From contig NC_092571.1 in assembly GCF_037975245.1 (NCBI RefSeq), positions 18,870,917-18,934,916 of the forward strand: a DNA stretch of 64,000 bases. The letters are read 5' to 3'. The translations under genes were made by a program, and so were the position numbers. Position 1 is the first letter of the stretch. Each line of letters begins with the position of its first letter. This document shows positions 23,001 through 36,295 of this stretch, one piece after another. Origin of the DNA: Apostichopus japonicus (taxonomy: Eukaryota > Echinodermata > Holothuroidea > Aspidochirotida > Stichopodidae). Below the pieces are notes generated by a model. It did no database searches and had not been told where the DNA came from. It worked only from the letters and a program-made list of their open reading frames with translations.

Positions 23001-26000
23001 TCGTAACGTGCACTTTTGCTAAAACTGACATCTTTCTCACAGGTCAACAATTCCTTAACTTTATTTTAAAGGACATCAATAGTGGTTTCAAAGATAAGAA
23101 ATAGCTCAAACTTATCCAATATATCTGGATATTATGACTATCCAAAGTTTAACAGTTCTTATGAGTTCTTTTTTCTCTCTCTCTTCCTTCAATTTGTATA
23201 AAATATATGATAGGTTCATAATCATACCATGTCTATTTTCAATATTATTTTAGGAAGAACTTGAAACTTTGAATAGAGCAGCAGAAGATATTAATACAAT
23301 GGAGCTGCTTTTGGGGGTGAGTTTCCAGGATGTGATTTCCTTTTACTTTCTTAATATGCTGCTAAGACTGAGCTTACAGTACTATCGACTGATTACATGA
23401 TAACAGTTTGAGTCATTGCAGTCATGTTTGAATGATATACTGTACGTCTCAGGATTCAGGGACATATATTGTACAGACATTTGTATTACATAGAATTTAG
23501 TCTGAATTTAACCTGGTGGATACTGTACTGTACAAAACAGTTTGCATCAGGAGACCTTACATACTTTGATAGCAGTTGAAGTTGTCAATATCTAATATAT
23601 GTTAAGGAGGAAGTTGACGTTGATTTATTGACTGGTAGAGCTATGTGCTTCCTCATTGTAAATAGGTTGTAGTTCCCCTTAGAAATGTGAGTGTTGGTTG
23701 CTCAGATTGTAAATATAGGACTAAGGGTTGTGGTTGATCCCCATGAGATCATATTGACTTAGACCTCTGGGAATCCCTTAAAAAGCAGTCCAGAGGAAGC
23801 TACCAGTAGTACATCAAGAATATTTTGTGGTGAATTTGTTGAAAAGAAGACTATAGACAAACAGACAGACAGACAGAAAGACCAGCTAACTTAATGCTTT
23901 GATTTAAACAAATATGCATTATGCAGAGGCCCAGTTGGGAAGTCAAAAACACACAATTGTTTTGACTGACTGAATATTTGCTGTTAGAGGTGGTACTGTG
24001 GTGATATCATACCCTCTCCTTCAACTCATAAATTGTCAACTGATCTGATTGAATACATTTGGCTTTGGTTTGTTTGCATAATATATATGTAAACACTTCC
24101 ATTTTTGAGGTAAACAGAATTAAACCATGAATTTGAAACCATCCTTTAGATGTGTTATATCCTGGTTATTTTTAAAACTGGTTTCTCTCAGCTCATATCT
24201 TAGGAAATGTTTTAAGCCAGTTGATGTTCAGTTTTCATTTCATATTTGGTTTTGCTTAAATTGTTAATTTTCCTCTTATACAGTCAAATACAGTCATTAG
24301 TGGTATTTTATCACATGACATTCTGAGCACCAAAGTTTGAGTATATAATACAGTATTTCGAAGCTCCAGCAAATCTTTTCGTATTAATAAGTTAATTTTG
24401 TTTCACTATACTGTAGTAAATAGCAAATTATGATAACCACAAACCGCCTACCAATTATGATAACCACAAACCGCCTACAAATTATAATAATCACAAATCG
24501 CCTACAAATTATGATAACCACAACCGCCTACAAATTATAATAACCACAAACTGCTTACAAACTATGTTAACCACAAACCGCCTACAAATGATAATAACCA
24601 CAAATCGCCTGCAAATTATGATAACCACAACCGCCTACAAATTATAATAACCATAAACCGCCTACAAATTATGATAACTACAAACTTCCTATAAATTCTA
24701 AATTGATTAAATACTATGCAGGAAAGGTTTAGTCTGGATATGTAGGAATACAAGTTCTTGTCTCTAATATCAGGTCGGCTTCCAAGCTGATCCAGTTTCC
24801 AATGATTACTGTATGTAACTTTAACATCCTCTACTGACCTTTGTGCAGCTTTGAGGCAGTAATTGGAATTGTGACTTTTTCCTTCTCTGTTTGATCAGGA
24901 AGCTAGAGTTAAGTTCAGAGCGGCCATGAAGGATGCAACTCGCAAGTTGAATGAACTTGGAGTCAAGTTGGGGAGCAGTGTAGAGAAGTCAAGAGTCTAC
25001 TATGATGTAAGAGAGAAAGCAAAAGAGGTTAGTTCACCAAACGATAAACAATCTTTAAAAACATATATTTGCTTTAATATTTCTTGTACAGTAGGAACAC
25101 CGCACATCTTGATAAGTATGGTTTGAGTTACAATCCATTTCTCAAAAATACAAAATACAAAATTCTATAAAACTATTGACTACTCATGAAATCTTTATTT
25201 TCTGCATAAATTAAATCACAAAAAAATTGTCAGTTTGTTTCACTTTTATGTAAATTCTACATCAAATTCCAAAGCTTCAACAAGAGACCCAAGCAGCAGC
25301 GGTAAAGTTTGAGCGAGCTAACAGTCATCTGGCTACGGCAAAAGAGATGGTGGAATTAGCTGAACAAGAAGCCTTGAAAGAAGGTCTAGTGTTTGATACC
25401 AACTGGCAGGAAATGTTGAATCAAGCCACCATGAAAGTAAGTTAAAAAGTTATATGCAGTTCCAAGCCATGATTGAATTCCAGTCTGCATATATGTTTAT
25501 TATATACATGTTTCTATATAAGTATGAGAAGTTGGAGGCCCTGATATTTTTCCAGGGTATCTTGAGCTGTTAAGTTGAATACCCCGATTGAATACCCCAT
25601 GGAATACCCCATTGAATACACCATTAAATACCCCATGGAATACACCATTGAATACCCCAATTGAATTCCCCATTGAATACCCCATTGAATACCCCATGGA
25701 ATACACCAATTGAATACCCCATTGAATACCCCATTGAATACCCCATGGAATACCCCATTGAATACACCAATTGAATACCCCATTGAATACACCAATTGAA
25801 TACACCATTGAATACCCCAATTGAATTCCCCATTGAATACCCCATTGAATACCCCATGGAATACCCCATGGAATACACCAATTGAATACCCCATTGAATA
25901 CCCCATTGAATACCCCATGGAATACCCCATGGAATACACCAATTGAATACCCCATTGAATACCCCATGGAATACACCATTGAATACCCTAATTGAATTCC

Positions 26001-29000
26001 CCATTGAATACCCCATTGAATACCCCATGGAATACCCCATGGAATACACCAATTGAATACCCCATTGAATACCCCATGGAATACCCCATGGAATATCCCA
26101 ATTGAATACCCCATTGAATACCCCATGGAATACCCCATGGAATACCCAATTGAATACCCCATTGAATACCCTATTGAATAATAAAGATGAATACCCCAAT
26201 TGCTATTGCTATCTATTTTTCAGATTCCATTTTTACATTGTGTGAGTGTTACAGATTTCTGCATGTTAACTTATATCCAGGACCTAGGCTGACAGCTGTG
26301 TGGACATTCTCGCAATACAAAGACTGAGTTTTTAAGTTCTCTACTCCTTCAATAAATAATCTAAAAGCTTCAAATACATTATCACACACCGTAGGTTCAC
26401 AAAGGCTTCATTTGAAGTACTTTTTAAATGAAGGCCAAACTTGATGATATCATTTCAGGTCAATGAGGCAGAAAAAGACCGACTCGAAAGCGAGGAGATG
26501 CACATGGCGACAGCGAGCAGATATGAAGCTGCGGAAAAAGAGGTCAAGAGGTTGCAACGTTCCCTCAAGAGAAATATTAATAAATCAAAACCTTACTTTG
26601 AAGCCAATAATGAATTTAAGTTGGTGCTGGAGGTAAGTTTGAAATAAAAGATATAAACATAAACATTAGCAACAGTTAGGATGTGATATGCTATGTTAAG
26701 AAATTTTGTAGATAACATCATGTGCATCATATAACATTGACAACCAAAAATTAATGTTGTGTGTGTAATTTCTAGTCAATAAAAAAATGTATGTTATTAC
26801 ATACGATAATATAGGTTTAACATAATAAATATAACTTTAATTACAACCAAACGAAAGATGGGCAGTTAGCAATCTACAGAGTCTTTTAGATAAAAGAACA
26901 AGACAGTAAATCTAGTAAATCATAATCAATGAACTGAGTGGGTGGTCTCATGTTTTATGGGATCCATTTAGTCAATTGAAACTGAAACGCAGTTTATATA
27001 CCAAAGCCATGCATAACAATGATCCCTTACCATGAAAGGAGATATTCAGGAAACGCACAGAAAGTGTAGTTGAACACATGCTTCTACCTGACCATAGATT
27101 TTGATATCTGGTGCATCCATGCATATTCAAGTCTGTTATCACTGGAGCCTTGTAATATGCAATCTAATTTACTCCAGTCATGTATGATGATTCTGACACA
27201 TATCATGCATTTAACGACATGCTAACCCTATTAATAGTTTGCCTAATTGCACCTGATTTTTCATGGATGCTTCTAATCTCTGATTGTCTTCATGACTGAT
27301 TAGTTTCTGGACAGCAGTTGTCTCACTCTTGGAGCTGATGCGTTATATCCTGTAACCTGCAATTCTAGAAGAAGTTGCTGTCATACCTGGTTCTCTCACC
27401 CTTATTGAAAACATTAATATGAAGGAACAGAAAATATTTGAACTTGTTGCCAAAGTACCTTTGAATACTGTAGTTTCCCAAAGTGTATTATACACTTTGT
27501 ATATAATTTGTAAGGTTCAGGTTAAAACACAACATTATTGTAATCATGTTTCTTGACAAACAAAATGTTCAAATGGTATTTTCTAGTAGGCCAGCATAGG
27601 TAGAAAGAGAGCATGCAATGTCTGGCATGTATGAATGTGTTTATCTGACCATTTTAGGCATGTACACTTAAACTGGAGTCTAAGTACACTGTGGTTTAAT
27701 TTTGTACTTGGTTTGTGCATCCCCCGTACAGAGTGTTTTGGTGCACAAACAACTGCTCAAGGTCAAAACATTGGAAATGGGATAATTTGAAAAGTAATTA
27801 GCTTGAACAAACATTAACAAGAGAATGCTATGCTAATTATTTCAATTTGAAAGCAAACAACTACAATATCAAAATTACTCATTGGATTTTGAAGCGTAAC
27901 TTTATATAGTGTTTCACAGATGGCCAGCTTGTTTAAAAAAGATATTACTATTGGTTTCCATGGAGATTTATTGATCAGCTACACTTGTCTGAGTTAGTGG
28001 TCCAGTGATTCTGTTTACTACTTTGGCACCCTCCAGGCACCCTCCAGACACTGGTATTTTGTCAGTTTACCCTGTGTTTGATCCTTATCAGGCAGGCTCG
28101 AAGGAATTTGCCTCATTCTGTGTGTGCTTAACACAGTTACAGTGTCACAACATTGATGGTATGGTTTATTTAATATGCGTGGTGTACTTTTGAGTTCAAG
28201 GTATTATTTCTCTAATTGTTCTGATGTTATCAGTGTTACCTCTTGTTCTAGTCATAAAAAGAAACTGAATTTCTCACTGGATTTAGTGACATTTATTTAG
28301 GCATACATAGAACCTACAGTAGCTGCTTGGCAAGCTGTTACAGTAAAGTACATTTGTACTATAAGGAGCCAAAAAAACATTTTCAGATTTTCTTATCTTC
28401 ACTTACTCTCCATTTCATGTTACACTGCTCAATTAAACTGTTGATAAAGTTCTGCAGACACTGTCCCAACTCTAAAAGTCTCCAGATATAACATCCATGA
28501 TACCATGCACTCTGCCAATGTAAGATTGAATAACCTACAATTCCATAATCTCCTAACTTTGCCCCAAATTCAGTTGTAAACATATTCTTGCAACCAATTG
28601 ATAGTGAAATCAGTAAGTTAACAATATTGTAAAATGATGAGATCCTATATGTTTTTGCTGTTAAACATAAATCAGAAAAAGAATCCTCCCTCTTTGTGAC
28701 ATTCACTGATGGTTTAAGTAAACCTGTCAGTGTGTAACATTTTGTTTGATGTGTTTTACAAGCATGGATTTATTCTCATTTATTTTTGTATCTTTACTAA
28801 CAGGCTTTGAAATCAAAAGTTGACGTGTTGACCGAGCAAGTAAGTTTAGCCAAGGGTAAATACAAAGCTGCGCTACAAAACCTGGAGATAATAAGCAGTA
28901 ACATTCACCATCAGAGGCATCAGAGTCCTCCAGAGCAGAGGGAGTCTGGAGTCGGTGCTGAGAGCACTTTTATCGAGAGTAAGGATGGTCCAGACAGCCC

Positions 29001-29508
29001 TCTCTCCTCACCTCATATTAGCCTCAAGGGTCTAGGCTTCCAGGAAGTTATGGAAGAATGTTGCCCTTTGGAGAAGGATTATGAAGGACAAAACTTACTA
29101 CTACGCGCCCGTCGCAACCCTTGTAGAAGCATATCGGTACCGTCTGAAGGGGATGAAACTAACAGTGAAATTGATCCCCTCTCAATCATGAGTCGGACTC
29201 TCTCAACAGATCACTTGGACAATCTCTCTGACACGTCAAGCTTTGTTTCTATAGAGGCCATCTTAGACCAGGACAGATTGGACACTGACAGCATCCTCTC
29301 AGAAGAAGGACTGGAATCACAAAATTTGAAAGGGGGCACAGATGGTAGTGTTCTGGCAAAGAATGGTGAGAAAGATGAATCAGCAACTGAAGTTGAAGAT
29401 GTGTTCTTAGTGGTTCCTGGAGCAGAATGCCTCACTCCCGTTGACCAACTCCATATAGATGAAACCCTCACCCCTTCGTTAACCCAGGATGAAAAAGTGC
29501 TCAACTAA
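20043..29508 (+). CDS. SH3BP5: SH3 domain-binding protein 5-like (SH3BP5/SAB family), six exons, complete
   Basis: SH3BP5-family proteins are long antiparallel coiled coils. Vertebrate members act as exchange factors for Rab11, and SH3BP5 (Sab) anchors JNK at the mitochondrial outer membrane. Exons: 20043-20114, 23254-23316, 24899-25027, 25275-25436, 26459-26632, 28804-29508. All junctions are phase 0 GT-AG, and the product is 434 aa (human SH3BP5 is 455). The coiled coil spans about residues 24-245, with family signatures ELETLNRAAEDIN, ARVKFRAAMKDATRKLNELG, FDTNWQEMLNQAT, RNINKSKPYFE and YKAALQNLEIIS. The tail is acidic and Ser-rich. A basic-hydrophobic patch (RRNPCRSISVP) could be a JNK docking site, but this is inference. 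The start has A at -3. The usual vertebrate C-terminal end is not seen. SH3BP5 versus SH3BP5L cannot be separated here. Confidence 0.93.
20115..23253 (+). other. SH3BP5: SH3BP5 intron 1
   Basis: An AT-rich intron of 3.1 kb. A weak inverted pair of GAAGTTCGCC-type ends lies at about 20322 and 20795 and may mark a degraded TIR element. No conserved exon is seen in it. Confidence 0.5.
24425..24695. repeat. About 26-27-bp minisatellite, ten copies, in SH3BP5 intron 2
   Basis: The units read ATTATGATAACCACAAACCG then CCTACAA, with point variants such as GATAAC/AATAAC. The array lies about 200 bp before exon 3. Confidence 0.9.
25575..26190. repeat. 12-13-bp minisatellite in SH3BP5 intron 4
   Basis: Units of GAATACCCCATT, GAATACCCCATG and GAATACACCAATT alternate for about 600 bp, roughly 50 copies. 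The unit lacks stops on the minus strand, giving three overlapping frames of 142-220 codons that are not genes. Confidence 0.95.
26633..28803 (+). other. SH3BP5: SH3BP5 intron 5
   Basis: 2.2 kb of AT-rich intron without a recognisable exon, tandem array or transposon terminus. Confidence 0.5.
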
Positions 29509-31368
29509 ACATCAGAAGGTTGTTAAAGAAGTCTAGTGTGTGCAATGTTATTTTCAGGCAGTAATAGCGATAGAGAAAGTTAGCATTATTTTATGATGAG
29601 CATTAAATCATTAATTGTAGTGACACCATAAGTGATGTTATCCACAGAGAGGTTGTTTGTGACATTTCACTTTGTTGTTAATTTCTAATCATCAATAGGG
29701 TAGGTTCAATTTCATGCTAGTAAAATGGCTGATTTTCCTTTAAAAGGCAACAAATTCAACAAGCTGCTTGAGTAGCTAATTCTGTTTTCCAAGATAACAG
29801 AGTGCCAGTCATGGATGATATTCAACATGCCTTTGATAAATTTGTAATGCATTGTAAAAGTGTTACTTAAGGCCATAATAGTCTTATGTGGCATAGCTTG
29901 AATTCAAGAAGGGAAAGACAACCATGTTTGTTAGGATGTTGATATTCCTCAGAAGTTAGAAAACCAAATGTGATTCAGAAAGACCAAATGTGATTCAGAA
30001 AGTGAGGTAAGAGAAAACATTTGGGTGGGTGGGGAAGGGGGTAGGGTGGGGGGGGGGCTAGGGAGAGAAGACAGTGGAAGTGGAATTTATCCCTCATATT
30101 AGTCTTTGTTTTAGGTGCTGAGTGTCCATCTTGTTAACTTATGTGAGTGGTAACATGGCAGTGTTTATTTTTATTTATTTATTTTGTATCTGGCACTGTC
30201 TGGCTATATGTCACAATACCTCATGTTTGTGTTTAATTATCATAGTATGTTAATGATTGGTGATTTAATTTGAGCTTTGTCTCTGTTTATCATTACAGCT
30301 ATAGTAGAACAATCGTTAATGTTTACTGTAGTGCATCCTCCCACCAATCCCAAATAAGGATATGTTTTCTCAATAGTCTTTGATATATCCAAATAAGGTG
30401 CTGCATGTTAGCTTCTACATTTTATCACGATTTATGGTTTTATCCATCCGTTTATTCATCACTATTTTTCAATAATATTGCACCTTGGAAATTTATTGTC
30501 AGTTGATTAGCACATTGCACCTTTAATTTATGCAGGTGATTGCATATTATCATCCTATTAGCTGATTAATTTATTAATTTATTTATTATTGAATTCCTTT
30601 ACTTGACAGTTTTCATATCATTTGGGTGAAGGAAAGAAAAAGTTATTAAATATTTTGTGCTTAGACAGCATATCCTGTTTACTACATAATGGTAGCTCGA
30701 GATGAATTGAAACAAACTAATTACCTTTAGATAATGATCAGCTGATGTTATTGTTAATTTATGCATAATGGAACAATATACTCAAGAACAAAATGACATT
30801 CGTGAGTTAATGAGACATTAGTATAATAACTGTACTTGTCATATAACTTATGATAACTAAAAATAGCAGTGTCCAGTTTAGGGTTTCTACTTTTCATGTT
30901 CGTTTTCTTTAGCTATTTACATCATAAATAAGATGTGATAATGTGACATGAAATGTATTGTTTGGACGGTCAATTTGATCTTAGCTTCATAAAAGAAATG
31001 ATCCAGTGGAAGAATCACTTCAATATGATAGTTTTATTAGCTGCATCAGAATGAACAAAACATAAAGTGCAACATATCATAGAAAGTGACTGGGACTTTA
31101 TTTCTTGGGAGGACCCCTCCCTCCTCCCTATTAAACAACGAGAAATCACAGAAAGCCAAATAGAATTGTACCATTTGTGTACTGTTATGTACACTACAGA
31201 ACACGCTACAATGCTACCTATGTTGGTAACTTCTAGTCTGGACTTTGGACTTTCTTCTCTCCCCAGCACTTCTCCACACACTCCCCTCCTTTGAATCTGT
31301 AACAGTTTCCAGATGAAATGTTTGTTTGTAAATAATAGATAGCACTAAAAGAACAGAGCTACAACAAA

Positions 31369-31374
31369 AATAAA
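31369..31374 (+). terminator. SH3BP5: Candidate SH3BP5 distal polyadenylation signal
   Basis: AATAAA lies 1.9 kb after the stop and is followed by TG-rich sequence. A long 3' UTR would be needed, so this is only one possibility. Confidence 0.25.
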
Positions 31375-31879
31375 GAATATTTTTCTAAAGTGTAAAATGA
31401 CATTATTCTGTATTAATTTTGTTGAAGTTGCACAATTTTGTAAAAAAAATGACTTTGTTATCGGCTATTAAGGGTAAACATGATTGTAAGTGATAATAAA
31501 ATTGTAGATTATTTTAAAGGTACTGAAGTGTGTCCAGTTAGCACTAGTGTAGAAATAAGTGAATAGATAGCTGGATACACCCAGAAAATTGAAAAGTTTA
31601 ATTATACTCATGACCTCATGACAAACATCGACAAGTTTTGAATACGAAAAGTCAATACTTGAATACAAAAAGTCAAAATTCCAAACTTTTCTCCTTCCTT
31701 TGAGTGCTAGGTTCTAGAATGGTAGTAGTATATAGTATATCTAAAGTTGTGCACAGTGAATGATAAGAGAATCATTGCATGTTTCATTGTGTGAGTATAT
31801 TATACCAGGTATAGTATTATTATTCTGTGAAAACTAAATATTGATCAACAAGTATCAATTCTGTTACTCAGGATTACTG

Positions 31880-32650
31880 TCTTTATTAGTACAAGGTACT
31901 TGTGTTGAGTCTGTTAGTAGTACCTGTTAGTCTCAATAGTCTTGTGTTCATTGAGTACAAGGTACTTGTGTTGAGCACTTCATTTGATTGGGTAGCTGTT
32001 AGGCTTCACTCTGAAGTGTTTAGATGTGTTTTAGTACCACTGTGACTACATGTCTGCATTAGCACATGGTCCATGTGTTGAGTCTGTTGGTAGTACCTGT
32101 TACACTCAATAGTCTTGTGTTCATTGAGTACAAGGTACTTGTGTTGAGTACTTCCTTTGAAGTGTTTAGTTGTGTTTTATTACCACTGCAACTACATGTA
32201 TGCATTAACACATGGTCCATGTGTTGAGTCTGTTGGTAGTACCTGTTAGACTCAATAATCTTGTGTTCATTGAGTACAAGGTACTTGTGTTGAGTACTTC
32301 CTTTGAAGTGTTTAGTTGTGTTTTATTACCACTGCGACTACATGTATGCATTAACACATGGTCCATGTGTTGAGTCTGTTGGTAGTACCTGTTAGACTCA
32401 ATAGTCTGGTGTTCATTGAGTACAAGGTACTTGTGTTGAGTACTTCCTTTGAAGTGTTTAGTTGTGTTTTATTACCACTGCGACTACATGTATGCATTAA
32501 CACATGGTCCATGTGTTGAGTCTGTTGGTAGTACCTGTTAGACTCAATAATCTTGTGTTCATTGAGTACAAGGTACTTGTGTTGAGTACATGACCTAGTT
32601 ATTACTGGCAGAATCAATATATGAGTACAAGGTCTGTGTGTTGAGTACTG
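31880..32650. repeat. 146-bp tandem repeat, about five copies
   Basis: The marker CACATGGTCC occurs at 32063, 32209, 32355 and 32501, a strict 146-bp period. The first and last copies are diverged or truncated. Each unit includes GAGTACAAGGTACTTGTGTT, which holds the palindrome AAGGTACTT. Confidence 0.9.
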
Positions 32651-33079
32651 CATCTTGTCAAGTAACTAACTGTTACATTCTTTAATCTTCTGTCTTCATT
32701 GGCACAAGGCTCCCAATGGGTAGTAGTTGGTTCATTGGTACATTTAAAATTGATTTTATGAGTGATGATTGGTCTGATTTTCTACTTACAGTTGATTTAA
32801 GGTTCAACAAGGTATACAGGAAAATGCATTGGGATCAGAACATGACTGTGTTCATTGTAGTGAAATATATATCATTAGGTTGTGTTTGTGTGTGTGTGTA
32901 CATTGATAACTACTTTGTTGAATATTACAAGTATATGTTAAGAGATATGTGTGCATGCAAACACTGTTCATTGTACATATCACATATATAGGGCCTATAT
33001 ATATATATATATTTATCAAGAGATTGCACAAATTACACATATACTGTATATCAAAAGATGTGCATGAGCTAGCATCTCA

Positions 33080-34045
33080 TTGTAAATTGTACATAACACA
33101 TATGATGAGATCCATGTGCATGAAGTGTTACTCTGTACATTGTATGTTAAACATATCATCAGGTCTGTGTGCATGAAGTGTTACTTTGTACATTGTATGT
33201 TAAACATATCACCAGGTCTGTGTGCATGAAGTGTTACTTTGTACATTGTATGTTACACATATCACCAGGTCTGTGTGCATGAAGTGTTACTTTGTACATT
33301 GTATGTTACACATATCATCAGGTCTGTGTGCATGAAGTGTTACTCTGTACATTGTATGTTACACATATCATCAGGTCTGTGTGCATCAAGTGTTACTTTG
33401 TACATTGTATGTTACACATATGATGAGGTCCATGTGCATGAAGTGTTACTTTGTACATTGTATGTTACACATATCATCAGGTCTGTGTGCATGAAGTGTT
33501 ACTCTGTACATTGTATGTTACACATATCATCAGGTCTGTGTGCATGAAGTGTTACTCTGTACATTGTATGTTACACATATCATCAGGTCTGTGTGCATGA
33601 AGTGTTACTTTGTACATTGTATGTTATACATATCATCAGGTCTGTGTGCATGAAGTGTTACTCTGTACATTGTATGTTACACATATCAGGTCTGTGTGCA
33701 TGAAGTGTTACTTTGTACATTGTATGTTACACATATCATCAGGTCTGTGTGCATGAAGTGTTACTTTGTACATTGTATGTTACACATATCATCAGGTCTG
33801 TGTGCATGAAGTGTTACTCTGTACATTGTATGTTACACATATCAGGTCTGTGTGCATGAAGTGTTACTTTGTACATTGTATGTTACACATATCATCAGGT
33901 CTGTGTGCATGAAGTGTTACTCTGTACATTGTATGTTACACATATCATCAGGTCTGTGTGCACGGAGAGTTACTTTGTACATTGTATGTTACACATATCA
34001 TCAGGTCTGTGTGCACGGAGAGTTACTTTGTACATAGATATGTTT
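33080..34045. repeat. 53-bp minisatellite, about 18 copies
   Basis: The unit contains CATCAGGTCTGTGTGCATGA and AGTGTTACTTTGTACATTGT. Some units lack three bases (ACATATCAGG near 33681 and 33837). Open frames across it are repeat artefacts. Confidence 0.93.
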
Positions 34046-34394
34046 CAATATCAGTGGTAAAAACACACAACTTGATGAATTCTAAAAATATACATATATT
34101 AAGAAGTTTGTGCGCATGATAAAAACAATTATTCGTTCAAGGACAGGTCTATCTTAATTCACGCATGTTATTCATGGTTCTAAACTAAGACATAGAATCT
34201 GAAAGATTTTTCTTGCTTGCTACTATTATTACATTATTCTGCTTCAGGGATTATTAATGATTTGCAATATTTTGTTACATGTTTATTTTATTTCATTTCG
34301 TAGGCATACATAGAGAAGCTTGATTGACTTTCTTTACTGAAATGACAAGTTATTTATGAAATGTTAAGATTTATGATATGAAATGTTTTCTTTT

Positions 34395-36295
34395 GAGAAT
34401 GTCTTATTGACCCATGTAGGTAAGCAGCTGTATCAGAGAGATTGTCTTATTGACCCTTGTAGGTAATTAACTGTACCAGAGAGAATGTCTTATTGACCCA
34501 TGTAGGTAAGCAGCTGTATCAGAGAGAATGTCTTATTGACCCATGTAGGTAAGCAGTTGTATCAGAGAGAATGTCTTATTGACCCATGTAGGTAATTAAC
34601 TGTACCAGAGAGAATGTCTTATTGACCCATGTAGGTAATTAATTGTATCAGAGAGAATGTCTTATTGACCCATGTAGGTAATTAACTGTACCAGAGAGAA
34701 TGTCTTATTGACCCATGTAGGTAAGCAGCTGTACCAGAGAGAATGTCTTATTGACCCATGTAGGTAATTAACTGTACCAGAGAGAATGTCTTATTGACCC
34801 ATGTAGGTAATTAACTGTACCAGAGAGAATGTCTTATTGACCCATGTAGGTAATTAACTGTATCAGAGAGAATGTCTTATTGACCCATGTAGGTAAGCAG
34901 CTGTATCAGAGAGAATGTCTTATTGACCCATGTAGGTAAGCAGTTGTATCAGAGAGAATGTCTTATTGACCCATGTAGGTAATTAACTGTACCAGAGAGA
35001 ATGTCTTATTGACCCATGTAGGTAATTAACTGTATCAGAGAGAATGTCTTATTGACCCATGTAGGTAATTAACTGTACCAGAGAGAATGTCTTATTGACC
35101 CATGTAGGTAAGCAGCTGTACCAGAGAGAATGTCTTATTGACCCATGTAGGTAATTAACTGTACCAGAGAGAATGTCTTATTGACCCATGTAGGTAATTA
35201 ACTGTACCAGAGAGAATGTCTTATTGACCCATGTAGGTAATTAACTGTATCAGAGAGAATGTCTTATTGACCCATGTAGGTAAGCAGCTGTATCAGAGAG
35301 AATGTCTTATTGACCCATGTAGGTAAGCAGCTGTATCAGAGAGACTGTCTTATTGACCCATGTAGGTAATTAACTGTACCAGAGAGAATGTCTTATTGAC
35401 CCATGTAGGTAATTAACTGTATCAGAGAGAATGTCTTATTGACCCATGTAGGTAATTAACTGTACCAGAGAGAATGTCTTATTGACCCATGTAGGTAAGC
35501 AGCTGTACCAGAGAGAATGTCTTATTGACCCATGTAGGTAATTAACTGTACCAGAGAGAATGTCTTATTGACCCATGTAGGTAAGCAGCTGTATCAGAGA
35601 GAATGTCTTATTGACCCATGTAGGTAAGCAGCTGTATCAGAGAGAATGTCTTATTGACCCATGTAGGTAAGCAGCTGTATCAGAGAGAATGTCTTATTGA
35701 CCCATTTAGGTAATTAGCTGTACCAGAGAGAATGTCTTATTGACCCATGTAGGTAATTAACTGTACCAGAGAGAATGTCTTATTGACCCATGTAGGTAAT
35801 TAACTGTACCAGAGAGAATGTCTTATTGACCCATGTAGGTAATTAACTGTACCAGAGAGAATGTCTCATTGACCCATGTAGGTAAGCAGCTGTATCAGAG
35901 AGAATGTCTTATTGACCCATGTAGGTAAGCAGCTGTATCAGAGAGAATGTCTTATTGACCCATGTAGGTAATTAACTGTACCAGAGAGATTGTCTTATTG
36001 ACCCATGTAGGTAAATTAACTGTACCAGAGAGAACGTCTTATTGGTCCATGTAGGTAATTAACTGTACCAGAGAGAATGTCTTATTGACCCATGTAGGTA
36101 ATTAACTGTACCAGAGAGAATGTCTCATTGACCCATATAGGTAAGCAGCTGTACCAGAGAGAATGTCTCATTGACCCATGTAGGTAATTAACTGTACCAG
36201 AGAGAATGTCTTATTGACCCATGTAGGTAATTAACTGTACCATGTCTCATTGACCCATGTAGGTAAGCAGCTGTACCAGAGAGAATGTCTTATTG
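34395..36295. repeat. 43-bp minisatellite, about 44 copies, with a nine-unit (387-bp) higher-order repeat
   Basis: The unit contains GAGAGAATGTCTTATTGACC and CATGTAGGTAATTAACTGTA. A second unit type has AAGCAGCTG in place of AATTAACTG. The ordered series of nine unit types starting at 34502 repeats at 34889 and, partly, at 35276. The rare variant AAGCAGTTG sits at 34545 and 34932, exactly 387 bp apart. Confidence 0.93.

Noticed and set aside
25500-26199. Minus-strand frames of 142-220 codons (GYSMGYS/GVFNGVF repeats)
   Set aside because: They come from a 12-13-bp minisatellite in an SH3BP5 intron; three frames are open at once.
29211-29504. Antisense 97-codon frame
   Set aside because: Shadow of the SH3BP5 last coding exon on the opposite strand.
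33239-34060. Frames with HEVLLCTLYVTH-like repeats
   Set aside because: Product of the 53-bp tandem array; no start context, composition or family support.
34395-36295. CRISPR-like regular array
   Set aside because: Units are contiguous variants of one 43-bp sequence, with no unique spacers, in an animal genome with no cas genes.
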